From Chara braunii (taxonomy: Eukaryota; Streptophyta; Charophyceae; Charales; Characeae), in assembly GCA_003427395.1 (NCBI GenBank), contig BFEA01000595.1, positions 69,826 to 96,356 of the forward strand: a DNA stretch of 26,531 nucleotides. Reading direction: 5' to 3'. Both the position numbers and the translations under genes were made by a program. The notes beneath the pieces were generated by a model, which worked only from the letters and a program-made list of their open reading frames with translations, was not told the DNA's origin and made no database searches. This document shows, one piece after another, positions 9,488 to 20,773 of this stretch. Each line of letters begins with the position of its first letter. Position 1 is the first letter of the stretch.

Positions 9488-9690
9488 CTCTGCCGGTGCA
9501 GGCCCACCAAATATACCGTATGTAAAACACAAGCAATATCTAGAAAGTTAGCTTCTGCACTCCTCTCCCCTTCTTCATTACGTGGCTGCCTCTCCTCCCT
9601 TTTCCTCTCCGTCACGCCCCGCCCCTTTCACACACATTTGAAAAGTAGGCTAGCAAGCCGAGAGAGAGAGAAAAGAGAGAGAGAGAGAGA
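9488..9690. other. RING gene 3' flank with (GA)n at 9660-9690
   Basis: This is probably the 3'UTR and immediate downstream DNA of the RING gene. No AATAAA was seen close to the stop codon. A GA tract with one AAAA interruption ends the stretch. Confidence 0.5.
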
Positions 9691-10243
9691 CCCGTCCCTT
9701 CATTATGTTGTATATCACTTGAAATGACCTGTTAATGTGCACCCACATACATATGTTGGGCGTACTAAGTGACCGTCGTCGCGACGGCCCGATTACCGTC
9801 ATCATGGTATGTAATTCTTCAAGCAAGACTAACACTGTTTGTGTTTTTGTCTTCTGGACGCGAGATGGGCTATGTATTGCTCTGATGTGAAGGGGGTTGG
9901 AGTCGACAAGCGTTTGGAAATGCTCTCGCCAAAATATCCACGCGTGCGAGGTGGTCCGCATTCTCGCCACATAGGTTCGTATTTCCCCTGGCATAATAAG
10001 AATCCAGAGACTGTTCACTGGAAAGGATGGGACGAAACGGCTCTAGACTCGCCGTTCTTCTGCTGTGATCCTTTTCCGTGTCAGCTTCCCCTCTTGCGCG
10101 CACGCTCTCTCGCGCTCTCTTCATCTTTTTCGCCTGCCAGTGTGTATTACTCGCTCACCATCGTAGTTGCGCTGTTGCAGTCGCTGTTCGGGAGCAACCG
10201 GACTCTCGGTCCGTAGGCGCTTTACGCTCTTCGCCGACCGTAG

Positions 10244-10297
10244 TACTGGTCCTGTGCATTCCCTTCTGCCTACTGGTCCTGTTCATTCCCTTCTGCC
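10244..10297 (+). repeat. 27-bp tandem pair
   Basis: Two adjacent copies beginning TACTGGTCCTGT and ending CCCTTCTGCC differ at one base (G or T). Confidence 0.9.
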
Positions 10298-10500
10298 GTC
10301 TGTTCGTTCTCATGCACACGCACTCTCTCTCTCTCTTCGACGATAAAGCTGAAGTGTAATTTCTCTCGTCCTCCCTAACATTTGTCCCGTGACCCTACTC
10401 CAAAGCAGTCACGTACGGACGTGGCGACACGCTCCTGTCGTCTCTCCGCATATGACTTTTCTCCTCGGATACGGACCGTTGAGAGTCGGAACTCCTCTCT

Positions 10501-10564
10501 CTTCTCTCCGCTCCCGCCTCCTTTACTTCGACCTTCTCTCCGCTCCCGCCTCCTTTACTTCGAC
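10501..10564 (+). repeat. Perfect 32-bp tandem pair
   Basis: Two identical adjacent copies begin CTTCTCTCCGCTCCC and end TTACTTCGAC. They look like a recent slippage or unequal-exchange duplication in CT-rich DNA. Confidence 0.95.
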
Positions 10565-10657
10565 CTTGATCCAATCTAACTCGCTGCTTGAAGGCGAAGG
10601 TAGAGGGAGGAGGCGTTTTTGGCGGTGATGCCTCGTTCGTCCTCCCGCGCGCGCGCC

Positions 10658-10663
<6 letters not shown>

Positions 10664-10689
<26 letters not shown>
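10664..10689. repeat. (GA)n microsatellite
   Basis: A perfect GA tract directly after an A-run and a GCGCGC stretch. Confidence 0.95.
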
Positions 10690-11967
10690 GGGCTTGAATG
10701 GGATTTTTCGGGTTCTGGTTGCGATTGTTGGGACGGCGGAGAGGGCGGGTGGGAGACGACGGGGAGGGGAGGTGGGGAGACAGCGGGGGCTTGGAGCACG
10801 AGGACAAGGTGATTTGGGGAGATGTATGAGGAGGGAAAGCTAGTGGTGTGAACTGAAATGGCGGCCAGGATTAATGATGTGTGTTCGAGGGTTGTTCTCC
10901 CGCCCGCGCCCACGGCCCCCCTCTCCCCTACCCTCTTCCCTTCCTCCCCGTTTCCCCTTCCCCCCCGTTTCCCCTTCCCCCCCCCTCTCTCCTTCTCATC
11001 CCCTCCCTTTCTCTCCGGGTCCTTTCGAGGGATTGGATTTTCTTGTGTAAATAGTATCTCATGTGATGTGACGCCTAGGTTGAAATCTGGCCGTTGTGCT
11101 GTGGCGTTCTCGGCTCTGCTTCTTCTCTGGGCGTGGCGGTTGTTGGTTCCATAGGCTCCAGAAACCATTGGTCGTCGCCATTTGAAAAGGATCAGTAAGG
11201 GGCTAGTTCATACTCATTCGTGAGCTTTCCTGTGCGTGTCTGGCCTTGGTTCGGCCTAATAGTGCTACAGTGTGAATCCGCTCTTAGTAGTTATGTATAA
11301 ACGATACATGACATGATGATGGGAAAATCGCGGTGGTCCGACAGAGTGCAGACAGCGTGCGACCTCTTCGTGAAGAATGCCTGTGGGTCGTTTATGAGAG
11401 GCGATCTTTTTTTGGTCGTGCTCTTCCAGATTGCGAGGGTCGGAGAGAGGCGTCTTTTACGTTTTTTGTCAGTCTGGCGATACGGTGTTTTGGTATGCCT
11501 GTGGGTCTAGGTTCAATCAAGTTTCCAGTTGTAGGTATATTGGACTTTCCGACGTCTGGGAAATTGTGGGGCTTGAGCGCAAGTGTTCCAGTTCCGCGCG
11601 CATTTCCGATGGCCTTTGCGCTGCATCTTGTCGCCATCGCTCCTTCGAATTGCACTGAGAAGAGAGGAGGCGAAGTCACCCAAGTTGTGCTGTCCCACCG
11701 AGGAGGACGATGAGAAGGCAGCAAGAGGAACAGAACGCTTGTGAAGGCGAGCGAGTGTTCAAAGCACTTAGTGCGGCACGTGCCATGTGTCAGTGAGCAA
11801 CGACGGGGCACGTGGCGAGTAACGAGAGGACGCTAATCAGCGATGACGTGTAAATGCCGGGGGAGCATGCGAGGCTCGCCTGTAAGGACTCTACCAGCAT
11901 GCAACCTGGTTCCAAGCAGAATCGGCTGCGAATAATCGGGTACTTGACATCTTCCTAACGTTGCGGC

Positions 11968-11974
<7 letters not shown>

Positions 11975-12066
<92 letters not shown>
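11975..12066. repeat. Compound microsatellite (AC)34(AG)12
   Basis: A perfect AC tract at 11975-12042 runs without interruption into an AG tract at 12043-12066. It is likely polymorphic. Confidence 0.97.
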
Positions 12067-13968
12067 GTTGTGTGGAATGAGAGGAAGGGAGTAGGTAGCG
12101 CGGGGGGGGGGAAGCGAGAGACGGTGAATGTGGAGTAAGAGTACACGTGATGTGTTGCGGAGTAATGGTAGATGGGTTGTCGTTGAGGGAAGAGATTGAT
12201 CGTCTTGGCGGAAGGAATGAGCGAGTGGGGTACAACGTTAGGCAGTCAGAGAAATAGACGATTGAAGGCCAATGGATGTGGTATGTGTCGCGTGTTGTGG
12301 GACGGTTGAATGTGGCAGAGGAATTGTGACTCGAACCCTCTCCCTTCTTCTGAGGATTGACACGAATTCACTGCGCGATAAATGGGAGTATTAGTAGTAA
12401 GAAGGGGAATAATAATAGATAGCAAAGGTGCCCCGCGAAAACAATTAAACGACCAAATGGCTTGGACCTCGCTCCGTCTGGACAAGAAAATGGCGCGTGC
12501 AGCTTTCCGCCTTTCGGCTGAAGGTGCACTCGCCATGCTTTACGTTTGGTGAGGAGTCCAGCGACGGGCAATATAATTTCCTTCGCCAGGAAGCACATGC
12601 ATCGATCCTGCAGCGACCAGATATAGATATATATGCATTCTCTCTTTGTTGCATTTGCGTGCCGAAGCCGAAGTCGTCGAGGTACTACATCTCGAGGTGT
12701 TCGGTGTGGGGGTATTTTTGAAAGTCGGTCTTTCGGGTGGGCGGGCGTTAATTACTAAATCACGGCAGGCAGGAACTGGGGAGGTGCATACACAGGGGTA
12801 TAGAGAATGTGAGGGTGTGGCATCCTCTGAGGTTGCCCGCGCCTGTGAGAGTAGTTTTTCATTCCAAGGTGCTGGATTACCCGGTTACGTATCTGGGCGT
12901 GTGTCCCCGTCCACGCGCATGATGACTGACGCGCTGCTGAAAGGCCGTGAAGAGGCCATACATCCCGGTTGAGTTTCTCTGTGTACTGTTTTAGGCCATC
13001 CTCTCGCTCGATTGTCGGAAAGGTACCTAGCCGTAATTGCGGCCAGAGAGAGATGCAGGGAAGTTGGCGAGTTGTTTGTAGTATGCATGCTCTTAGCCAG
13101 TCCTTGTCGCTGGCACTGGAATGGGATGATGCCTCAGCGAAAGTCTCCTCGGCGATTGAGTGATAATGCGATGTTTCGGTGATATATTCTGGCGTCAAAC
13201 GACTTCTCTTTCTGTTCAGCTGCGGATTGATGGATCATGAGAACATACAAATAAAGGTGGAGGAATGCTTTGAGAGCTAAGCTGCCGAGACCAGTTCCGC
13301 TCATCTTGTTCCTTTCTCAATTGTCGACCCATCTGTAACCTAACCACGGTCAGCGGACGGTACTCGGGGGATAGTTGGTAGTTTCCCCAATTGCAATCAC
13401 GGACAGATTCAGTCGAGAGGGTGCTAGTGTGACGATGCTGTTAGCAGTCTATATATAAGCTGTGTGTGCTGTGGTAAGTCTCAAGTCTGTAAGTATTTTC
13501 GTCTATCAAAAAGAAAGGAGCATTTGTTTTTTTGGACCAGAGGAGCCACCTCGTATCTTGTTGTGTCATGTTCTACCCAACTGATTCCCGAGCCCCAACC
13601 AATAAAAAAAAATGGCACCCTGTCCTCCTGGGTCCCGACTAATCAAATGGCACGGTTTGAGTTTCGATAGTGCATAAAATAAAGTAAAATAAGGTGAACA
13701 CGCGTAGATAACTAGATGGGTTCACGACGGCGTGTACGCGGGGTCTTGGTTGATGTTGATTTCGAACGATGATGGAGAAGCTACGATTTAATTTCCGCTA
13801 ATTTATGATCCTCTCGTTCTCGCCGAGCACACTCTTGTTTTCTCGAATCGAGTGCATTTTCTGCTCGCCCGCCCACAGAGTGTACCGATGTGGTGCTCCG
13901 TTCCTAGGTGCGCGCGAGCTCGCTTCTGGTGGACGGACTGGTGAAGGTGGCTAGAACGGAAGGGACAC
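12067..13968. other. Intergenic; no gene recognised
   Basis: I see no protein domain, RNA gene or repeat longer than trivial size. An AT-rich ATATATAAG at about 13450 resembles a TATA element but has no supported gene downstream. Confidence 0.5.
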
Positions 13969-14091
13969 AGAGAGAGAGAGAGAGAGAGACACGCATAGAG
14001 ATAGTGATGGAGATGTATCTGTGGCAAACAATATATTGCGACAGAGTTACAGACTATAACCACCGTCGCTAGCGCGTGCACGCGAAAGAGG

Positions 14092-14152
<61 letters not shown>
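13969..14152. repeat. Two (AG)n/(GA)n microsatellites
   Basis: A short perfect tract at 13969-13989 and a long one at 14095-14152 flank about 105 bp of unique sequence. A pyrimidine-rich stretch ending in TACAG (about 14191-14210) looks like a splice acceptor, but no coding exon can be supported after it. Confidence 0.9.
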
Positions 14153-14156
<4 letters not shown>

Positions 14157-15082
14157 TCCCTTTGTTACTCCTTTTCAACTTCGTAACGGCCTTACTTTTT
14201 CTTTGTACAGGGTGGAAGGCTGCTGCCGGTTAGTCAGTAGTTGAGCGAAACGTGCCGACGCACACCCGCCTTCTTTGAAGAAGCACACTTGCACGCTACC
14301 GAGTAGAAGTCGACAGGGAAAGACAGGGAGGAACAGTATGAGAACTCGTGGGGCGAAGGTGTTAGGGTTAGCGCAGCCTTAGCGACGAATAGGGCGGGAG
14401 CGAACTGGATCATGTGGATGACGGCAGGGTAAACCACACTCAGAAAAGAGCTTTAGCGTAACAAGAATGATCTTGGCAGCTGGCAGTGTCCATCCGCAGG
14501 CTAAATGGTATGTGGGTCTAAGGCAAGGACGAAAGAAGAGGGCTCTCACTGCAAAGGAACGGCATATGCGAATCATACATTTGTCACGCCGTTCCTTGGC
14601 GGCAAATTGGCCATTCTACGTGTCCAAGCCATTAACAGTGAGTAAAGGCAAGACGATGCGCTAGGCATCCTACTATTGAGCTCGTCCCATTATCATGTTG
14701 CGGGCGTAAACGCTAGTGTCTGCAGCTAAGAATCACTGTGCATGGAGAATATACATACACAGCAAGAGAACAGAACATACACGCCGCTCTGGCGACCGTT
14801 TCGCTTATCCTTCTTAGCAGCGACAGGGTTGTGCCAGCCATAATGCAAGGGAGCGTGCTGCTTGCCATCTGCATGTGGGACTCGGCGGCACGTTAGACTC
14901 GTTAGTAGTAGTATGGGTGATGGGCCCGCCCGATCATAGTGCCATTACTCAGATAGTTGCCTGTGTCAAGTATCCCCGACAAAAGCCGTGTAGTGGGCAA
15001 GCATTTACAAAGTGCGGGCACGGATTGGAAGCTGATTGTCAATGCTCTCACCTGGGAAGAGGATGAGGCATCTAAAGTTGGC
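14153..15082. other. Intergenic; no gene recognised
   Basis: Only short open frames without recognisable domains occur. No tRNA, rRNA or transposon motifs were seen. Confidence 0.5.
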
Positions 15083-15211
15083 GATGAGGCTGACTGACGC
15101 TCGATGCTCTCGCCCAGGACAGCGTGACACATCTGAAACTGCTACTTGGGGATGAGGCTGACTGACTGACGCTCAATGCTCTCTCCCAGGACACAGCGTC
15201 ACACGTCTGAA
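15083..15211 (+). repeat. ~60-bp tandem duplication, period about 68
   Basis: Copies at 15083-15138 and 15151-15211 both begin GATGAGGCTGACTGAC and end in TCTGAAA. They differ by an extra CTGA and by a few substitutions. Confidence 0.85.
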
Positions 15212-16169
15212 ATCGGCGCTTGCTTGGTAATTGCAAATTGGAGGACGCCAAGGAGGGTAAGTCCTGCTTTGCTGTGTACTTCTTTCTGGGTGTTGTTGCC
15301 AAACTGGGTCATCGGCATGATCGAACAGATCGCCTTCACAGGCGTCAGGTTGGCATATATGATTGCCATGCCAAGAATTTCGGTGTTATGTAAATGTCAT
15401 GGGGGTAGGCTTGCATGTATGTGCTAGCAGCGAATGTATAGTCCGGAAAGATTCCGAAGACCATGCATGCGGACATTTGAGATCACGTGCGTTTGTAGTT
15501 AGTACTTGATAACTTTTGTAATCGTCATCTCGCACGATAGCACTCCACTCGCGATCCTGCATTGCAGGCGTGGCCCTCACTGACGCTGCCATGTGCCATT
15601 TGCGACTAGGACTCGCCAATAGGTAAAGCGGCCTTCACGTGTTGCCGCCAGTCCTGGTCTGTTTCTCATCGGGCACCTGCATCATCACTGACGTATAACG
15701 TGTGCAGCAGCCTGTCAACATGGACAACTGCTGCAAGCGTTGCCCTTGCTCAGGGGCGCGGATGCAGGGAGGGACCACTACTAAAGTTTCATTGCAGGTG
15801 TAAGTGGAGCCAGCGAGGGGGGAGGTTCGGAGCGGTGCTGCCGAAGAAACCGTGCTCACTATGTTGAGGAGACTCGCGCACAGCGGTGGTGGAGCAGTGC
15901 CTGCAACGCACAGAAGATGTGTGGGGCTGGTTGGAGGAACCAACCAGAGTGGGGGGTGGCTGTGAATGTGGCTGACTCTGAATGAAGGCGAGACGAGAGA
16001 GGAGACGGGGGAGGTGAGCATGAGCGAATTTTGCTGCCTCCCAAGCAAAAAGATGGGGGAAACACGGGTGGGCTGAGAAAGGGGTGCACAACAACAAAGA
16101 GGGTGCCAAGAGGGTGCAGGAGAGGATGGTGAGAATGAGAAGAGTGGGGAGCAGGAAGATCGAGTTTTC
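15212..16169. other. Intergenic; no gene recognised
   Basis: Frames on the minus strand near 15635-16225 are Pro/Ser/His-rich and arise from GT/GA-rich sequence. I do not support them as genes. Confidence 0.5.
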
Positions 16170-16214
16170 TTTTTTTTTTTTTTGGGGGGGGGGGGCCCGG
16201 GGGGGGGGGGGNGG
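16170..16214. other. Low-quality homopolymer zone with an N
   Basis: T14, G12, CCC, G13, one undetermined base at 16212, then GG. Such a run next to an ambiguous base and a duplicated block looks like an assembly or sequencing join rather than genomic structure. Confidence 0.8.
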
Positions 16215-16443
16215 TTAGCATGCATTTGACACTATCTCTGCTCCGAACGTAGTGGAGGGATGGTCACTGCTAGCCCTGTCTCTTATACACATCTAGATGT
16301 GTATAAGAGACAGGGGGTGGGGGGGAGAGAGAGAGGTGGTGCAGAGGTGGATGTGAATGACTCTATGCGGTTGAGGTGAGCAGTACCTTGTTGATCTCTT
16401 TGGTATTTGTTTTACTGAAAATGTGCAGTGCTCTTCTTGACTC

Positions 16444-16504
<61 letters not shown>
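16213..16504 (+). repeat. Block duplicated exactly at 26232-26523
   Basis: Every base I compared from GGTTAGCATGC (16213) through the adapter to the (GA)n tract is the same as at 26232 onward, at a constant offset of 10,019 bp. It contains a library adapter (16276-16313). The (GA)n tract at 16446-16504 is longer in the second copy, where the window ends. Confidence 0.95.
16276..16313. other. Nextera/Tn5 mate-pair junction adapter (artefact)
   Basis: The 19-bp Tn5 mosaic end AGATGTGTATAAGAGACAG (16295-16313) is preceded directly by its reverse complement (16276-16294). This head-to-head arrangement is the circularisation junction of Nextera mate-pair libraries and is not expected in a genome. 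Sequence left and right of it may come from distant places. Confidence 0.97.
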
Positions 16505-16507
<3 letters not shown>

Positions 16508-16666
16508 GAGGTGGTGCAGAGGTGGATGTGAGCCACAGAGAGAGAGAGAGAGAGGTGGTGCAGAGGTGGATGTGAATGGCTCTATGCGGTTGAGGTTTGA
16601 GCAGTACGTTATTGATCCGCTCGGTATTTGTTATACTGAAAATGTGCAGTGCTCTTCTTGACTCCT
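16335..16666 (+). repeat. Diverged ~111-bp repeat with (GA)n spacers
   Basis: Unit A (16335-16445) and unit C (16554-16666) both begin GGTGGTGCAGAGGTGGATGTG and end TTCTTGACTCCT, with scattered differences. A 23-bp partial unit sits at 16510-16532. They are separated by (GA)n at 16446-16504 and (AG)n at 16537-16554. Unit A recurs as part of the 26.2-kb duplicate. The divergence of A and C suggests a genuine minisatellite next to the artefact. Confidence 0.85.
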
Positions 16667-18415
16667 GTGTGTTTGGGCGCTTATGCATGTGAGTCATTTG
16701 CTTGCTTTGATACGCGCACAAGGTAGGCAATTTAATTTGTTTGTGGGATTTTGCATGTGTCACAGCTTCTGATATCAGCTTCGAACTCCAGTGCTTTGCT
16801 TTATGGTGATGATGGTAATGACATTGACGACATGGGGGATGGAATACTTGTTTAAGTTCTAATGTATCCTAGTGCAACTGGCACCCAAAACATGGCAACT
16901 TGGCAGGTCTTGATCTTTGTCGGTCTGCCGACACCTTGAGCGTATAGCGTGAAGGGAAACGACATGGGAAGTGAAAAAGGTGGGGTTGTCTTCTGAGCTG
17001 ACCTGCCTCCTACGGCGTCTGGAGGTTCATGAAGATTGTTGATCCTGCATGACGGTAGTACTTGCCAATTGCATTTTGTTGCACTTTAAGAGTGCGAACT
17101 TGTACACCGTCGGAGGGGCCTCCAGAGTTGATTACCTGCCCTGAGATCGTATCCCTGACCTTTCTCCTCTTCTCCAGCGTAGATTACCTGATCGTATCCT
17201 TCCCCTCCCTCGCCTCTTGCCCCGTTTGCACGTACTTTCTCTCTGGGTGTGTTCCCCCTCGGATGGAGCTTGGGTTGTCCGTTGTAGGGCTTGGCACCTG
17301 CAGGGTCGGTCGGTGTCTTGTTTTGGGGTTGGATAAGATGTGTCGACTGCCTGGATGCTGCATTAGCCTACGTACCACCGTGGAGTTATTTCCGTGGAAA
17401 AAAATAATCTATCTTTTTTTTGTTCACTTTATTTTGGTCAGCAGTGTGCACTTCGAGTTGCAGGTATTTGCAGTGTTGACTCTGAACCCCATACAGGGAG
17501 CATGCTACCTGGTATGATGAAGTGATTGCAGTGAGCGGAAGAGAGGGAGAGAAGATGTGAGGAGAGCAGAGAGAATGAAGAGCAGCGGTAGAGTGAGCGA
17601 GTTTAGTGAGCGAGTGAGTGGAAAAGAGGGAGAGAGGAGATTGTGAAATGGGTACAAGAATGATTGAGCAGCCGTGGATTTATCCCATTCAAGGGGATGA
17701 TTTGAAGGGGATGAAGGGTGATGGTAGTCGTGTATGTGCTGATACCTAGAAGGACACACCGAAAAGTTGCGTGGCTTCAACTTGGAGAGGTGCGATGGTG
17801 TGCGCTAGGCAATGCATCTTGCACATTCGTGTCATTCGTGTCATTCATTTCTGCTCTTTGTGGAACCCCTTTATCCGGCAGTTATCTGACCTGTCTGTAC
17901 ACTGCATTTTGAGGGCATATGCTAAGACTAAAATTTTATGGGATGTATTTGGCCCTGATTATGACTACATTCAGTCTTAAGTCCGAGTATGCCCTTTGTG
18001 ATCCTCTATAACTGAATCAGTTGGAAATGATGGGGTGATGCAAAAGGCTTCCCTTGTGCCCGAGCAATTAATGCACGAGTCCAGATGCAGCAGTATGGCG
18101 GTCCACATCTGCACGCGGATGCATATGGACTTGAGCAGAAATCCACATGTGCATGCTGTGCTGATGGGGCTTGTTAGGCAAAGGATTGATGGAAAATGGC
18201 TCTTTTTTTTTTGTGTCCCAGCAGCGAGTGCGAGGCACAAGTGCAGTATGTGAGTGCTCGTGTTCTTTCCAGGTATTGATCAGAGTTGTCGTTGTTAGGC
18301 GGGTAATGTCGCACTGTATGAAGTGGTTGCCTGCATTTGTGACCATGTGTGTCATTTGTAGCTCTCTTGCAGGAGAAGGAAGGCTGGTACATGGCGTGTC
18401 GCCGTCACGCATAGA
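16667..18415. other. Intergenic; no gene recognised
   Basis: The longest frame (17062-17517, plus strand) is Cys/Leu/Val-rich with no recognisable domain and starts at a non-ATG codon. Nothing else is supportable here. Confidence 0.5.
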
Positions 18416-18652
18416 ATTAAGCCATCAGTACGTTTTCCAGCCATTTTTTCAGAGTCGCAGTGTGCATGCATGCATGCTGCGGCGACACTCGGCTGCTAGA
18501 CGTCCATCCAGGCGAAGTGGGCCCTGCATGCGAGGCCTGTTTTGCCTGGATGGATGTGCACCGAAATGGCGCCGTGGTTCTTCCCAAGAGTCGCACCAAC
18601 ATTCCTGGTGCGACTCTGGAAAAATGGCTGGGAACGCAGTGGTGATTTAAGA
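18416..18652. repeat. Long imperfect foldback (MITE-like or hairpin-RNA-like)
   Basis: The outer arms pair CCAGCCATTTTTTCAGAGTCGC (18439-18460, given here only as the arm position) with its near-complement ending at 18630. Further imperfect pairing extends outward to about 18416 and 18652. Inner arms TCCATCCAGGC (18503-18513) and GCCTGGATGGA (18544-18554) pair perfectly about nearly the same axis (~18530). The right arm carries an extra hairpin, AGAGTCGCACCA (18587-18598) with its complement (18606-18617). There is no coding capacity and no clear target-site duplication. It is a non-autonomous transposon or a hairpin RNA precursor. Confidence 0.6.
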
Positions 18653-19111
18653 AAGCCGCATTTGACTGCAGAACGTGTCTAGCTATTTGTGACCAAGCCT
18701 TGTTAGGATGTGCCTGCGTGGTGGAGACACTGAATCCTGCGGAACACCTGAGCTGTGCGACCAAAACGGCGGGGAGTGTTCCGCACCTGATATGAATTTG
18801 TTTGGGTGCATTGTTTCATCAAAAGCTCTTGCAATGGCTCTTGTAAATATCGATTATTTCTGTGTCTGTCTGCGACATCCTTTCCTGTTTGACTGCCCGC
18901 CTTGCTTGTCAGGACTGGACTGGTTTCCAACTTACGAGAGTATTTGGTGTGATGTCTTTGTTCTCCACTATTGTCTGATGTGTTTGTTCTCCGCTCCTTC
19001 AGGTGGGGAATCGGGAAGGGTTTTCCTCTCTTCCTCTTAAAACGACCGGTGCATGGTGCCAGCCAACTTGAGCATCAAAATTGGTTCGCCCCAAAAGGTT
19101 TGGAGTTTGGG
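18653..19111. other. Intergenic; no gene recognised
   Basis: Short frames only, without recognisable motifs. Confidence 0.45.
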
Positions 19112-19375
19112 GTAGGCCTGGTAGTGCAACAGGGGGTGGTGGAAGCTGGTTGGGCCCAATGGAAAAAGGGCAAATGGACTGGTGGGTTTCCTGCTGGTTC
19201 AATCCGTGCATGTGGAAACACATGTGGATGGGACAACCGGTGGGCTCGTTCTGGAAAAGCTGGTGGCTCGGGTAGGCTGGGAAGTGCAATTAGGGGGGAA
19301 GCCGGTGGGCGCAATGGGAAAGGGCACAGGGGACTGGTGGCGAACCTGCTCGTCCAATCCGCACATGTGGACACG
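19112..19375 (+). repeat. Diverged ~160-bp direct repeat
   Basis: A unit starting GTAGGCCTGGTAGTGCAA (19112) recurs as GTAGGCTGGGAAGTGCAA (19272). Shared blocks follow in both: GG-rich, CAATGG, GGGCA, ACTGGTGG, CCAATCC-like and CATGTGGA. The first unit has weak A-box-like (TGGGCCCAATGG, about 19154) and B-box-like (GGTTCAATCC, 19196) motifs, so a tRNA-derived SINE origin is possible but unproven. Confidence 0.6.
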
Positions 19376-19865
19376 TGCTCAGAGGAGACACCCATCGGGC
19401 TCCAGAGAAAAAAATGAACGTCAATGCTCTTGTTTTTTCCTGTCCTGCTCTTTATTATGTGGAATCTGCGCCCGAACATGCTCTATATGTGGTATGGGAG
19501 TTTCATTATGCCCTCCCTCTCTCGCAGGGCAGAAATCGTAAAAAGAGTAAAAAGTCCTAGTGTGAATTTGGCCAGAGGCCTGGATGAATCTGACTGAAGC
19601 AAAGCAAATAGGAAGAACAATTGGGGACAAGACGTTCCCCCCCTGACTGATGTTGTCCCTTACTGATGTCAGCGTCTCGCTAGTACTTCGCTAAATCTAT
19701 CTGACTGCAACTATGGCCAGGCCTGTATGAATCTGATGGCAACCATGTGTTAGTAGAAAGAGGTCCACGGCCTTCCTTCTTTGGCACCTGACAGAGTTCT
19801 ACGTACAGGCGCAGAAGATGCACTCTGTTCCTGCCTTGCTGGCAGGGCAGGAATGAAACGAGACT
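19376..19865. other. Intergenic; no gene recognised
   Basis: No feature is supported. The motif CAGGCCTG(T/G)ATGAATCTGA appears twice in similar form (about 19576 and 19710), hinting at an old repeat. Confidence 0.4.
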
Positions 19866-19940
19866 GGCATTATCTCAGTGGGGGAAGCACCGGTGAAACG
19901 TGCGACTTGTGGTACAAGGGTGCGGGTTCAAATCTTTGAT
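19866..19940 (+). other. tRNA-derived SINE head or tRNA pseudogene
   Basis: TATCTCAGTGG (19871-19881) fits an A box and GGTTCAAATCT (19925-19935) a B box, 54 bp apart. The flanks look tRNA-like: a D-arm with AAGCACC, an anticodon-arm-like stretch and GGTGC before the T arm. The acceptor stem does not pair convincingly and the T stem is imperfect, so it is not a functional tRNA. The following noncoding ~100-400 bp could be a SINE body; its 3' end is not visible. Confidence 0.5.
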
Positions 19941-20773
19941 CCCTCAACTTCGTGCGCAATCGACACCGGAGGGCTTTGACTGATGCATGCCCGTTCGCAC
20001 ACCGGGGGTGCTGCATGCTCAGGTGTTGGGATTGGGGTTTTTATGGTGCGTCAATGTGGGGAGTCCTTAGGGTCATCTTTAGCATGGTGTTGTGGAGACT
20101 TTCCCATGGGTGGTGGGTGAAGTCAGGAGGGTTATCTCGGGGGTGGACTATGGTCCTTCGGTATGGATCGCTGCGGTTGTGAGCAGACTATGGGAGGGGA
20201 TGTGGGACTCCCTTGGGGGATTTTAAGGGCCTTATGTGTGGGCGGTGGTGCATCCTCGGGGGCCGTCAGGGGAACCTCTAACGAGGCTGTCGGCGGTGGT
20301 AACGTGTGCGCCAAGGCCTGCCAGTATAGGGTTTCAGTAAGTTCATCATACATACTAAATTGGAAGTGCAAAACACCTAAAATGGAAAAAGGAGCACAGC
20401 TCGTGCACAGCCAATCGTTTTACAAATCTTTGATAGCTACCGCACCAAAATAGATGAACAAATATAAAATATCAAAAAAAGGAAATTTGTATAGGGTTAG
20501 ATCTAAGGGTGGCTGCGTTAGCCTGTGGACTTAGGGACATTGTAGCCTTGGCGGTGTGGTACAGATGAGTGCTTACGCACAAGGGTTGGTGCAGAGACGC
20601 CCAGCAGGGTGCAAAGAGGTGATCTATCTGTAAGGGGGTGGAATGAGTTGTAGTAACTCAGGGTAAGATTAGAGAAGCCATGATAGATATGCGGGTAGTG
20701 GTTGTGGTATCTCTGTGCCCTCTAGGAAGATTCGATCCTAGTGGTCAGTGTAGTACTGGTGGGTACAAAAAAG

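Larger units (their letters stand above)
9691..11974. other. Intergenic, CT/GA-rich; no gene recognised
   Basis: Open frames here are low-complexity (Ser/Pro/Leu or Arg/Glu-rich) and open on both strands, so I call none. It contains a 27-bp tandem pair (10244-10297), a perfect 32-bp tandem pair (10501-10564), a (GA)n tract (10664-10689) and C-rich 17-bp repeats near 10945-10985. Confidence 0.6.

Noticed and set aside
10395-11168. 257-codon minus-strand frame
   Set aside because: Ser/Pro/Leu-rich translation of a GA/CT microsatellite and C-rich tracts; no domain.
11833-12235. Poly Cys-Val frames
   Set aside because: Translation of the (AC)n/(AG)n microsatellite.
14359-14370. Telomere-like TTAGGG motif
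   Set aside because: Only about one and a half units; no array.
15635-16225. Minus-strand proline/serine-rich frame
   Set aside because: It crosses the N and the homopolymer runs and has no recognisable motif.
16276-16313. 38-bp palindrome as a natural Tn5-like transposon end or recombination site
   Set aside because: The engineered mosaic-end sequence in the exact mate-pair junction arrangement, copied with its flanks, points to a library adapter; no transposase gene is present.
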